A stretch of 64,000 bases of DNA from Pseudisothecium myosuroides (lineage: Eukaryota > Streptophyta > Bryopsida > Hypnales > Lembophyllaceae). The stretch is from assembly GCA_951799445.1 (NCBI GenBank), contig OX637290.1:28948987-29012986 (forward strand), in the 5' to 3' direction. This document shows positions 24,227 to 37,126 of the stretch, piece by piece. Each line of letters begins with the position of its first letter. The first letter of the stretch is position 1. Made by a program: the position numbers and the translations under genes. Below the pieces are notes generated by a model, which saw only the letters and a program-made list of their open reading frames with translations, did no database searches and was not told the origin of the DNA.

Positions 24227-25756
24227 GTAAGTATGGGCGCTAGATTACCCATCCTTGGTAATAAAGCGAACACTGACCAGGTTCTATTCTATTATCCACT
24301 TTTTTAATATATGGGGGTGTTGTAAACGTGATCCATTGTGCCTTCCAAGCAATGGATCTTTTTTGCTAACGTTTCCTAAGTGTCGTGGATGGGCAAAAGA
24401 AATGCCTAGAGATGCATGTGGTAACTTCCAAGCTAACTGTGAATGATCAGGGGTGATAGTGTTTTAACGTGAAATTCTAACTTCCTAACTATCTATCCTA
24501 TATCTAGGGTTGATTGGGTAGTTGGCGTCATTTCTAACGGCCCTAACTACGTGAAATGGGAACCCCTATGTTCCTTCCATGAACCCCTAAGACTATCTTT
24601 TTGTTTTAACGCTCCACCTGGAAGTTCTACTTCTAAAGACTAATCCTAAGTTCAACTTTTACTCTAATTTCCAACTTCCAAATGTAACTCTAGATTTTTA
24701 ATCCTTTGACTTGATTCTGAATTTGAACCTCCAAGTTGATTCTATGGTTGAAACTTGACTCTAGGTTTATTACTTCTAAACTATCTTTAAAACTTTCCCT
24801 CTTGAATTTGACTCTATGTTTTGACTTTTTATTCTTGGTTTTTATTTCTAAAATTAACTCTAAAATTTACCCTCTAAAGTTGACTCTAGATTTTTGACTT
24901 TTAACTTTAGGTTTTTACTTCTAAAATTAATCCTAATTTTTAACTTCTAGGTTTGACTCTACGTTTTCACTTCCAACTCTTAGATTTTCTACCTCTAGAA
25001 CCTAACTCTAAAATTTAACTTCTACTTCTAACTTTTACTTCTACCTTGAGCTTTGGTTTTTACCATCCAATTTTTACTTCCAAGTTTAACCCTAACTTTT
25101 GACCTCCAATATTCACCCTAACTTTGAATTTCTAACTTCAGGATTTAACTTTTAATTCTAACTAAATGATCTACTTCCTAAAGTGATTTTTTTATTCTAC
25201 TTCCTAAATTTACTCTAAAATCTCTACTTTTAATTCCTACTCTTTTACTTGGATTTGTGACTCCTAAATTAACTCTAAATTTTTACTTTCAACCTACCCT
25301 AAGGCTTGAGAATTGAACCCCTAGATTAACTTTTCAAACTAAATCTAATTTTTTACTTCCCAAAGTTAACTCTAGATTTTGAATTTAGAATTTAACTTTT
25401 ACAATTAAAACTTTAATTTGACTCTAGTTTTTAACTGCTAATTAATCCCTAATTTGAATCCTAGATTCTCTTTCTAATCTAAATACCTAAATCTCCGTCC
25501 ATGGTTCTCTTTGGATGAAATTTTAATCAAATTTCTCCGTCCTACCCCCTATTGCTTAACTTATCCTAACACGGTCTATTTAAAGCCAAATCCTAACTGT
25601 AATATGTTTTCGGAAACCTCTATCCCTAATCTATAAACTTTTGAATCTAAACTTCTAATTCATGCTAATCTTGGCTTGCTAATGTGGATTAAGGACTAAT
25701 TAAGAGAATTATCAATTAATTTGGAAGAAACAACCAGGATTAGTTTAATGACCCAC

Positions 25757-25819
25757 CTCGTTATTGCTGGTGTTGGAAATAACTTCGTCCACGTCCACGT
25801 GCACATCCTCATGCTCCAT
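25757..25819 (-). other. 63-nt ATG exon with splice donor, A4
   Basis: Minus strand: TCATGG start, 21 sense codons (MEHEDVHVDVDEVISNTS..), then GAG|GTGGGT. The donor differs by one base from GTGAGT. Same length as in all siblings. Confidence 0.55.
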
Positions 25820-28800
25820 GATAATCCTTTGTTTTGTTTGATTTTTTTCAAGCTCACCGCTTAATTTTAAAAAGTATTACACCCATATGATCTAAACTCC
25901 TTTTTCTTCCTCCTTTCTTTTCCTTCCCTTTCTCTCCTTCTACACTAGTACTATTCCACCTAAGCTTTTATGAGTCTTACACTATGGTGTCAAACTCCAA
26001 GGAGGTTTTAATGTTCCTCCTACCCTCTTACACAATTTTGCCTTTGTGTCATCCTAATCCTTCTCTCAACGATCACCACAAATTTTCAAGATTTTTTCCC
26101 TAACCTACCTAGCCTAAGCCTAGGTCACTATTTATCGTCTCTCACCTTCTCTTGCCTACTTCTTCTCCTCCTTTCCTAATCTCCTTCCATTGTGTGTAGG
26201 TGTGAGTGGTGAGAATGAAGCTACTTTTGTGTGCAGGTACAGTGGTGCTCCGCTCTTTTCTCCCTCCTCCCTTTTGTGTGTTAAACCCTAATCCTACTCC
26301 AATTCCTACTTAGCAATAGGTTAATCTAACATTTTTCTCTATTTTGTTTTGTCTTGTCTTTGTTTTGGTTTGGTTTGAGAGAGTCCAAAATCAAGAAAAC
26401 GGAGTCCAAAACTGGGGGTCCAAAATTGGGCCTCAACTACCTGCTGGATCGAGCCTAGCCTCTCGGCTAGCTGGCTGCTGGGGGGTCGGCTTTAATAAAA
26501 TTTTAATTAATTAATTAATTAATTAATTTTTATTTTTTGATGATCTGATCTGTATGCTGGCCTGTTCCGGTTTCGGTTCTGGTTCTAGTTCTGGTTCTGG
26601 TTCTGGACTAGACTACTAAGGGAAAACTGGATTTTTGGCTAACAAAGAGAACATTGGATTTTTGGCTAACTAAGGGAAAACTGGGTTTTTGGCTAACTAA
26701 GGGAAAACTGGATCTTTGGCTAACTAAGGGAAAACTGGATGTTTTGCTAACTAAAGGAAAACTTAGGGAAAATAAAACTTGGGAAAAACAAACTTGAGGA
26801 AAATAAAACTTGGGGAGCACCTAGACTCACTAACAACTTGGGGAACAACTAGATTCACTAAATGCAAAGGAAACCTACATATCTTAGAAGCTAAACTTTG
26901 GACGTTTCCACAAAGATCTTGGAAACTAGACTTTGGAACTAAACACCTGGGAGGTTCAAAGCTCCGCTGCTAAGTTGGATTTAACACCAACTTTAGGACT
27001 TGGTGGCACTCTGGGGGTTCAAAGCTCCGCCGCCTAAACTTTTACACACACTTTAGAACTTTGACCTTGTCACAAGTTCAAAGCTTCGCCGTTTCCAAAG
27101 GGGTCCACACAATGAGAGAGACTTTAGAAGAGGGAAAAGACAATACTTTTAAAGAAAACACACATGGGGTCAAAGCTTCGCCGTCCCAGAGGGGAGTCCA
27201 CTCAACAAGGAGAATGTTAGAAGAAAATTTGAAATAAACTTAGAAAACATGCACAAAGGAGGTTCAAAGCTTCACCGTCCTGGAGGGGGGTCCACTCATC
27301 AAGGAGAAGGTTAGGAGATGATGTAAGAAAAATATATGGAGAGAACACACGAGTTAAGACCACGTGGCAACACAAAGCTCACACTAAAGGACCCCCAAAG
27401 CGGCATCGCTAAGGTACAGTGGGGGGTGACTTTAGGATTAGTATAAGACATCAAAAAACTCATAGAACCTCACAAATTAGCTCTCAAAATGCACAAGAGA
27501 AAGAGAGGGACTCTCCACTTACAACAAGGTACCAAAGACTACACCAAAGAGTACACAAAGCAAGGTAGAAAGACCCCCAAAGACCTTCAAAGCTTGATGT
27601 GGGAACACGAAATGTAAGGATAAGGCAAGTTAGCTAGTAATATAGAGAAAGGAGTTAGAAATGGTAAAATTTTTAGCTTTTGTAAAGCTTAAATACAAGT
27701 TTTACCGAAATTAAGATATCTCTGTTATAGGATAACTGTAAACAGATAAACAGGTTAAGAAAGAAAATTAGAATTTCCCAATTAGACCAGGAAATCGGAA
27801 CCGGATATAGAACCGGGTATCGAATTAGAAATTGTTCAATATACCAGAGCCGAGTACGCACATGTACCGAAGATAACCGGATAGCCTACAGGAAGCCATT
27901 AGGACAATCCTGCGATCCAACGGCTCTACCAGAAGTTAGGGATGACCGTTTAACGATCACAATCTTCCGAGATTTTGGCGAAAATGGGAAACCCTAAACG
28001 GCTGGGAAAAGGCTAGATGGGAAAAACCTAGGGGTCGTCTCTCTCGTCCCCATCTTTCATTTGGGAGGGCTGAAGAATCCTTGGAGCGCTCAAAGTGATT
28101 GTGTTTTGAGTCGGGTGGTGAAAGGAGAGGTAGAACCGTGAGTTTCCGGACCCGGTAGAGAGGATTAGGACCGGCGCTCGGTCAGAAAAATCAGTATCTT
28201 TGAGGGACTGGATGAGGTTTTGTGCTTGAGGAAAAGTGACAGAGCTTCGAAGTACGATGGTGAAAGGTGAGGGTAGTGGAGCAGCCGCACTGAAGTTCAA
28301 GAACATTATCCCGGTCATTCCAAAAGATGAGGGTTACCAGAAACAATTGGAAGAGGATTTGGGTCAGATGGGATGCGCGGGTTTTCTACGTTGACCCTGG
28401 AAGTTGAGAAATAAGGACATGATTCGAGAGCTGAAGAGGGAGCAATTAAATGAATGGGACAAGACTTCATGGGCACTTCCTAGCAGCTGGACCATCAAAA
28501 CCTGGAAACGGGTTTACAATTTTCCTCGCCCAGGAGAGGTTATGGCTTCCTGAACGCTTAAATTTGTTGAGGGTAAGTTTTCCGAAGCTCCTCACCACAA
28601 TGATGGGTATACGGTCACGAACTGCAAGGATGCAAGAGAGAGAAGGTTGTTAGAGTTTTTAGTCCTGATCCTATATCCGGAACGGCCAACCCGGATCACA
28701 GTAACTTGGGCAAATACGATATTTAGGGCATTGAGCAGTGAGAAGAAAGTATTCTGGGCAGGAATTATGAGGGACAGAGTGGCAAAGATGGTCTCGTCCT

Positions 28801-31149
28801 TAGGAAATACTACGGCAACTCCGATAGGCCCATTTATCTTCCACTTGCATGAGTATTCAAGAACCCTTAGAGGTCCTGATAGGACTGCCTACAAGGCTGC
28901 AGCTACCCTCATGAAACTGAATATCACTCCAAAGGGAGAGGAAGAGAAAGATAAAGATGAGGAGTCAGGAAGAGAATCATCAGAGGGGAAAGAAGAATCC
29001 TCAGAGAAAGCCCCAGCCTTAGAGAAGAAGAAAGGACCCAAAAGTGAGAGTCGGGAATCCCTGGAACCGGAAGTTCCACGGGATGACTCGTTGGGGAGGA
29101 TAATTGAGGATCTGAAAAGGGTGTGAGCTTCCAATTTGTCACTTGGGACTCGTAGAATTATTTTTTTGGAAATTTGCAAATTAAAGTTGATAAAAGCATA
29201 CAAAAAACCATAAAAAGAGTGTAGAACCAAAATAGGGTTGTATCATATCCATTATAGTATTTGGTCTAGATTTATGTTTATACTTGGAATCCCCCCAAAC
29301 CTGGCCTAAAAATAGAGTAGAAATAAAGAAACGGTTAGACTTGGAGGATTTAAATCACACAGCCCAAAAGGGCTAATTCCCACCATAAATGTGGCAATTC
29401 ATGGCTACATCGGTCCGAGGAATCCACAGCGAGATGTGAGCTTTTAATTTATCACTTGGGACTCGTAGAATTATTTTTTTGGAAATTTGTAATTTAAAGT
29501 TGATAAAAGTATAGAAAAACCCATAAAAAGAGTGTAGAACCGAAATAGGGTTGTGTCATACCCATTATAGTATTTGGTCTAGATTTGTGTTTTTTACTTA
29601 GAATCCCCCAAACCTTGCCTAAAAATAGTATAGTAATAACGAAAAGGTCAGATTTGGAGGATTCGAGTCACACAACCCCAAAAGGGCTAAATCCCACCAT
29701 AAATGTGGCGATTCATGTCTAGGTCGGTCCGAGGGATCCACAGCGAGGCCACTAGGTCGGGTCCTAGAGTTAGATTTAGAATTCCCCATTAGATCGACGA
29801 ATTCCCAAAATCCCGATTGTTAGCATGCAGGAGCCACTCACGCAAGACCGGGCCCGTGGAGGAATCTACAGCCTAGGGATGGTGTTCTAGGGTGAATCCC
29901 ATGCCAGGAGTCCAACGGCGAAATCGGTTCGCCAAGATTCCTCCACCTGCAGAAGATTCTCGAACCATCGCTAATTCGAGGAGATGGCCAGTTTTAAATC
30001 TCCATTGACCAATCGTGCCAGGTACGGAAACAAACCCGCACGTCTTTCATGCGACTCCCTGAGAGGTCACGTGAAAAATACCGGCATCTTTCAACTTGCA
30101 GAAGAACCTTTTCTAGGTGGTCAACCCTCCTAACCTCCAACGGGAATTTCATGGAAATTACCCAGGTTACAATAAAATCTCACTAAAAATTAGACTAGCT
30201 TGTTTTATGTTAATAATGCGCTCCGTGAAGTTTCACGACATTCCAATAGCGGCAAGTACCCGAACCGGCGAGATTCCTCGGAAATTAACCACGTGGCGGG
30301 GTCCCCGCCACGTTGACCGGCATCCCGGGCCCATACGATGGCGAAACAAAGTCAACCAAAAGTCCTTTCCGACTCTCTCGCACCTACCGGAGACCCTAGG
30401 CTATTCACATTTCTCAAAATAGGAGACCCCCAAGATCTAGGATTTTACCACGATTTGGTTTTTAAACTAAATTAGCCTACGATGGATTTTTGGCCTCGGT
30501 ACGAGGGATTGGAGGGATCAAAGACTAAACACGGCGATCTGGATCCAACGGCGCAATCCGTTTGGCGATTGGAGCTAATCTCCAGAAATTAGGATGTTGG
30601 TCCAGCATAGATGGTAGAAGTAGATTTTTAGGATGTAGGATGAAAATCTTTGAGGATGAGGATGAAAATCCCCGTTGATAAGGTTACCTTAGAGCTTTAG
30701 AGAGAGGGGTGAGCCCTTGGGAAACCTATTTAAGGGCCCCATTTCTCTCTCTAGAACACCCCCCAATTCTCATTTTGGATCCGTGGGTCCAAGTTATTTT
30801 GGATATTTTGGCGTTTGAAGGCAAAAACCTCTACGGTGTTTTTGGAGCACTTTTTGCTCCATTGTTGCTAGATTTCAAGCTTTGAAGGTCCTTAGGGGGT
30901 CCTTCTATCTTGCCTTGTGTATTTCTCATACGTTGTTGTACCTTTGTTACGAGTTAAGAGTCCTTGTTTTCTCTCTTGTAGTTCCTTTGTGATCTAACTT
31001 GTGAGTTTAGGAGTCTTTTGGTGTCTTGTCCTAATCCTAAAGTCACCCCCCACCGTACCTTGGCAATGCCGCTTTGGGGGGCCTTTAGCTTGTGAAGTTG
31101 TGTGTCTTTACGTGTCCTAACCGTGTTGTTTTTCCTCACTTGTGTATTC

Positions 31150-31400
31150 TCATCCTCTTCTAATCTTCCCCTTGTTGTGTGGACCCCCCCTCGGGACGGC
31201 AAAGCTTTGGCTTTGTCACGTGTGTTTCTCAAGTCTGTCTTTTCTACCTTCTTCTAATATTCCCCTTGTTGCGTGGACCCCCCCTCGGGACGGCGAAGCT
31301 TTGGCTTTGTCACGTGTGTTCCTTAAGTTTGTCTTTTCTACCTTCTTCTAATATTCCCCTTGTTGTGTGAAACCCCCCCACGGCGGCGAAGCTTTGAACT
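31150..31400 (+). repeat. ~86-bp tandem repeats with GACGGCGAAGCTTT core
   Basis: Units of TTCTAATATTCCCCTTGTTG, then a run of C, then GGGACGGCGAAGCTTTG and GTCACGTGTGTT. Copy number differs between A units: arrays at 12590-12860, 15700-15965, 20490-20680, 27060-27320 (minus) and 35590-35850. Shorter GGCGGAGCTTTGAA spaced motifs follow each array. Confidence 0.6.
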
Positions 31401-31794
31401 AGTGACCACGTCAAGTCCTATAGTGTGTGTTAAAATAGTCTTAGACGGCGGAGCTTTGAATCCGTGGAGTGTTACAAGTCCTAAAGTTGGTATTAAAACC
31501 AATTTTACGGCGGAGCCTTGAACCTCCATAGCCTTAGATTCCAAAGTCTAGTTTCCAAGACCTTCTTGGAAAAGTTCAGAGTTTAGCTTCCAAGATTGGT
31601 CACGAGTTCCTAGGAAGAGAGTGACCATCCCATAACACTTAGCTTAGATGACCGTTCTAAAAATTTGGGGCCTAACTCCCCGGACGGCGAAGCTTCGATC
31701 CTGGCCCTAACCCCCTACTAAAAATCCAATTTAAGTTTGTATTAGTGGGTTCCCCTAAGGGAACCCGGTTGTGTGGGTTTTTTGGGAAGGGCAG

Positions 31795-31990
31795 CTAATA
31801 CCCCGGACCAGCATACAGCCAGCATACCGGGCCAGCATACCGGCCAGCATACAGCCAGCCATACCGGACCGGCATACTAGACCAGCCGGCAGCCAGCCAT
31901 ACAGCCAGCATACATCGGGCAGTCAGCTTGACTGAGCTGAACATCAGCATCGGGCTAGTCTGTTTGATTGAACTGAACATCAGCCATCGG
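31795..31990 (+). repeat. hypervariable CCAG-type minisatellite slot
   Basis: Irregular repeats of CCAGCATACCGG and CAGCCAGCATA. The same slot holds GAACCAGATCC units in A1, AAAACCAGTTTAGA units in A2, AGCCAGCATAGC in A3, a 27-bp AAACTGGATTTTTGGCTAAC unit in A4 (minus strand) and CAGCATACAGC in A5. Confidence 0.55.
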
Positions 31991-32622
31991 ACTAGTCAGC
32001 TTGGCTAAACTGAACTAAATTTCTGGATTTCCAGAACTAAACGGGACGATGCCCTGCGGGGCCCCAACCACCCTTTTTTTTTATTTTTTTATCTTTTAAA
32101 GTCTGAAATTTTGGAATCCAGTTGGGGAGAGGAAAAAACTCAACTTGGAACTTCAAAAACACAAAAGAAAGGGGGGGAGAAATAGAAGTTGCCACTCCAC
32201 GCGCCACCTGCACAAAAACATCCGATCCTACCTGCATCACCACTCACACCTACACACAATGGAAGGAAATTAGGGAGAAGGATGTGTTATAGGAGTGGAA
32301 AGGAGAGAGACGATGAATAGTGCCTAGCTAGGAGATTAGGTAGGAAATCTAGAAGAACTCCTTGCAACCGTTGGGAGGAGGATTAGGATGACACAAAGCA
32401 AGGTTGCGTAAGAGGGTAGGAAGACATTTAAACCCTTCTCGTAGTTTGAAACCATAGTGTAAGACTCATAAAAGCTTAGGTGGAATAGTGCTAGTGTAGA
32501 AGAGAGGGGAAGAAAGAAAGAAAGGAAGAAGGGAAAGAGGGAGTTTAGATCATCAAAAATTGTAATATTTTCTCAATAAGTGGTGAGCTCGGAAAAAATT
32601 CAAAACAAAGCCAAAGACTACC

Positions 32623-32685
32623 ATGGAGCGTGAGGATGTACACATGGATGTGGACAAAGTTATTTCCGACACCAGTAGTGAAGAG
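32623..32685 (+). other. 63-nt ATG exon with splice donor, A6
   Basis: ACCATGG context, 21 sense codons (MEREDVHMDVDKVISDTS..), ending GAAGAG|GTGAGT. Confidence 0.55.
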
Positions 32686-35600
32686 GTGAGTTTTTGATTT
32701 AATCTTTGATGTTTCTCCCTAATTAGCATTTATTTTCTTAATCAGCCCTTAGAGCGTGATTAGCACCCGAGATTAGTGCAAATTAGAAGTTTAGATTCCA
32801 AAAGTTATAGATTAGTGATAGAGGTTTCCAAAAACATCTTATAATTAAGATTTGATCGTAAACTGACCGCGTTAGGCTAAGTTAAGCGGTAGGGGGTAGA
32901 ACGGAAGAATTTTAATTAAATTTGATCCACAAGGAACAATGGACGGAAATTAGGATTAGATTAGAAGGAAGATTTAGGATTAAAATTAAAGATCAAATAA
33001 CGGTTTAAAAACCTAGAGTTAAATTAAGATTTTAATTAGGGAAGGTAAAATTCAAAAGTCAAAATTTGGAGTTAACTTTGGGAGGTAAAAAGTAGAGTAG
33101 GATATAGAAGTCAAAAGTAGAATCCACTTAGGAAGTAGATTGTTGAGTTAGAAATAGATTTAAAATTAGAATTCAAAACCCTAGAGTTAAAAGTTGGAAT
33201 TAAATTTAGGAGGGTAACATTTAGAGTTAATCTAGGATTAAAACGATAGGATTAAATTTGGAAGTAGGAGTCAAAAGTCAAAAGTCAAAAGTCTAGATTG
33301 AATTTAAAGGTTAAATTTTAAAGTCAATAGGGGAGTAAAAGGTTAGAGTGAAAAGCTAAAAGTAGAAGTTAAAACTTAGAGGTAGAAGTTAAAATTTAGA
33401 GTTAGTTGGAAGTAGAAAAATCTAGAGTCAAAGTGAGAATGTAGAGTTAAATTCGGAGGTTAAGATTGGGGATTAATTTTAGAAGTAAAAATTTAGAGTT
33501 AAAAGTCAAAAACCTAGAGTTAAATTAGGAGTAAAAATCTACAGTAAAAAAGTGAAAAATTAGAGTTAACTTTAGAGGGTAAATCCTAGAGTAGTTTAGA
33601 AATGAGAATATAGAATTAAAAGTGAAACTTAGAATTACCCTAGAAGGTTAAAACTTGGAAGTTAGGAGTTGAAGTTGATTTAGAAGTAAAAACCTAGAGT
33701 CAAAAATCAAAACATAGAATAGAAGTCAGTAGTTAATACCTAGAACCAAGCTGAAGAAGTAAAATCTAGAGTTACATTAAGAGGTTGGAACTTTAGGGGT
33801 AGCTTTTAAAAGTAGAACTTCTAGGTGGAGTCTTAGAAACCCAAGATAGTCTTAGGGGTTCATGGAAGGAATATAGAGGTTCCCCTTTTTACGTAGTTAG
33901 GGACGTTAGAAATGACGCCAACTACCCAGTCGACCCTCGACATAGGATAGATAGTTAGGGAGTTAGGATTTCACCATCACTTTGAACATCGCAGTTAACT
34001 TGTGAGTTACTACATGCATTACTAATTATTCGCTGCCATCCACGACCCTTAGGAAACGTTAGCAAAAAAGATCCATTGCTTGGAAGGCACAGTGGACCGC
34101 GCTCACAACACCCCCATATATTAAAAAAGTGGATAAAGGCATAGAACTTGGTCGGTGTTCGCTCTATTACCAAGGGTGGGTAATCTAGCGTCCACAGGAG
34201 GCCACTAGGTCAGGTCCTAGAGTTAGATTTAAAATTCCCCATTAAATCAACGAATTCCCCAAATCCCGATTGTTAGCATGTAGGAGCCACTAACGCAAGA
34301 CCGGGCCCGTGGAGGAATCTATAGCCTCCGGATGGTGTTCTTAGATAAATCCCATGCCAGGAGTTCAACAACGAAATCGGTTCGCCAAGATTTTTTCACC
34401 TGCAGAAGATTCCCGCACCGTTGCTAATTCGAGGAGATGGCTAGTTTTAATCTCCATTGACCAATCGTGCCAGGTATGGAAACGCACTTGCACGTCTTTC
34501 ATGCAACTCCCTGAGAGGTCACGTGAAAAATCCCGGCATCTTCCGATTTGCAGAAGAACCTTTTCCGGATGGTCAACCCTCTTAACCTCCAACGGGAATT
34601 TCATGGAAATTACCCAGGTTACAATAAAATCTCACTAAAAATTAGACTAGCTTGCTTTATGTTAATAATACGCTCCGTGAAGTTTCACGACATTCCGATA
34701 GCGGCAAGTACCCGAACTAGCGAGATTCCTCGGGAATTAACCATGTGGCGAGGTCCCCGCCACGTTGACTGGCATCCCGGGACCATACGATGGCAAAACG
34801 AAGTCAACCAAAAGTCCTTTCCGACTCTCTCGCACCTACTGGAGACCCTAGGCTATTCACATTTCTCAAAATAGGAGACCCCCAAGATCTAAGATTTTAC
34901 CACGATTTGGTTTTTAAACTAAATTAGCCTACGATGGGTTTTTGGTCTCGGTACGGGGGGTAGGATGATTCTGAAAGAAACGCGGCGATCTGAAGTCAAC
35001 GGCGCAATCCGTTCGGCGATTGGAGCTAATCTCCAAAAGTTAGGATGTTGGTTCAGTATAGATGGTAGAAGTAGATTTTTAGGATGTAGGATGAAAATCT
35101 TTGAGGATGAGGATGAAAATCCGAGTTGATAAGGTTACCTTAGAACTCTAGAGCGAGGGGTGAGCCCTTGGAAACCTATTTAAGGGCCCCATTTCTCTCT
35201 CTAGAACACCCCCCAATTCTCATTTTGGGTCCGTGGGTCCAAGTTATTTTGGATATTTTGGCATTTGAAGCCAAAAACCTCTACGGTGTTTTTGGAGCAC
35301 TTTTTTGCTCCATTGTTGCTAGATTTCAAACTTTGAAGATCCTTGGAGGTCCTTCTATCTTGCCTTGTGTACTTCTCGTGCGTTTGTTGTACCTTTGTGA
35401 CGAGTTAAGAGTCCTTGTTTTCTCTCTTGTTGTACCTTTGTGAGCTAACTTGTGAGTTTAGGAGTCTTTTGGTGTCTTGTGCTAATCCTAAAGTCACCCC
35501 CCACCGTACCTTGGCGATGCCGCTTTGGAGGGTCTTTAGCTTGTGAAGTTGTGTGTCTTTACGTGTCCTAACGTGTTGTTTTTCCTCACTTACGTGTTCT

Positions 35601-37063
35601 CACCTTCCTCTAATCTTTCCCTTGTTGTGTGGACCCCCCTCGGGACGGCGAAGCTTTGACTTCGTCACGTGTGTTTCTTAAGTTTGTCTTTTCTACCTTC
35701 TTCTAATATCCCCCTTGTTGTGTGGACCCCCCCTTGGGACGGCGAAGCTTTGGCTTTGTCACGTGTATTTCTTAAGTTTGTCTTTTCTACCTTCTTCTAA
35801 TAATTATCCCCCTTGTTGTGTGGATCCCCCCCCACGGCGGCGAAGCTTTGAACTGGTGACAACGTCGAGTCCTACAGTGTGTGTTAAAATAGTCTTAAAC
35901 GGCGGAGCTTTGAACCCGTGGAGTGTCACAAGTCCTAAAGTTGGTGTTAAACCTAATTTTACGGCGAAGCTTTGAACCTCCATAGCCTTAGATTCCAAAG
36001 TCTAGTTTCCAAGACCTTCTTAGAAAAGTCCAGAGTTTAGCTTCCAAGATTGGTCATGAGTTCCTAGGAAGAGAGTGACCGTCCCGTAACACTTAGCTTA
36101 GGTGACCGTTCTAAAAAGTGGGGCCTAACCCCCCGGACGGCGAAGCTTCGATCTTGGCCCTAACCCCCTACTAAAAAATCCAATTTAAGTTTGTGTTAGT
36201 GGGTTCCCCTAAGGAAACCCGATTGTGTGGATTTTTGGGAGGGCCAACCAATACACTAGACCAACATACAGCCAATATACAGCTAGCATACAGCCAGCAT
36301 ACTGTACCGGCAAGCCAGCTGGCAGCCAGCATACAACATCGGGCAGTCAGCTTGACTGAACTGAACATCAGTATCGAGCTAAGGCAGTTGGATTGAACTG
36401 AACATCAGCCATCGGCTAGTCAGCTGGACTGAACTGAAATCCAACTACTGGATTTCCAAAACTAAACAAGACGATGACCTGTTGGGCCTCAACCACCCTT
36501 TTATTTTTATTTTTTTGATCTTTTAAAGTCTGAAATTTTGGAACTCAATTGGGGAGAAGGAAAAAATCAGATTGGAACTTCAAAAACACAAGAGAAAAGG
36601 GGAGAGAAATAGAGGTTGCTACTCCACGCGCCACGTGCACAAAAACATCCTATCCAACCTGCATCACCACTCACACCTACACACAATGGAAGGAGATTAG
36701 GAAAGGAGGAGAAGAAGTAGGCAAGAGAAGGTGAGAGACGATAAATAGTGACCTAGGCTAAAGCTAGGTAGGCTTGAGGAACGGAAATCTTGAGAATTCA
36801 TAGTGACCGATGGGAGGAGGATTAGGATGACACAAAGCAAGGTTGTGTAAGAGGGTAGGAGGAACATTTAAACCCTTCTCAGAGTTTGAAACCATAGTGT
36901 AAGACTCATAAAAACTTAGGTGGAATAGTGCTAGTGTAGAAGAAAGAGGAAGAAAGAAAAGAAAGGAAGAAGGGAAAGAGGGAGTTTAGATCATCGAAAA
37001 TTGTAATATTTCGTAAATAAGCGGTGAGCTCGGAAAAAATTCAAAACAAAACCAAAAACTACC

Positions 37064-37126
37064 ATGGAGCATGAGGAGGTACACGTGGAAGTGGACGAAG
37101 TTATTTCCGAAACCGGTAGTGAAGAG
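37064..37126 (+). other. 63-nt ATG exon with splice donor, A5
   Basis: ACCATGG context, 21 sense codons (MEHEEVHVEVDEVISETG..), ending GAAGAG|GTGAGT. Note the conservative V/E and D/E variation relative to siblings. Confidence 0.55.

Larger units (their letters stand above)
29435..34196 (+). mobile_element. family-A unit, copy A6, youngest in the nest
   Basis: Complete 4762-bp unit inserted into A5 at the conserved CCACAGCGAGGCCACTAGG. Flanks CGAGA and GGAGG are each one change from the ancestral CGAGG. It begins TGTGAGCTTTTAATTTATC and ends TCTAGCGTCCACA. It includes the TATA-like box 30727-30734, three ~86-bp tandem units (31150-31400), a CCAGCATACCGG-type minisatellite (31795-31990), the uORF and the ATG exon. 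Confidence 0.8.

Noticed and set aside
28889..29230. 113-codon minus-strand frame crossing the A5 insertion boundary
   Set aside because: It spans the junction of two unrelated elements and mirrors the acidic linker of the gag-like ORF.
31142..31370. Overlapping ~65-codon frames with repeated LLSG/LLCGPP motifs
   Set aside because: Direct translation of the ~86-bp tandem repeats.
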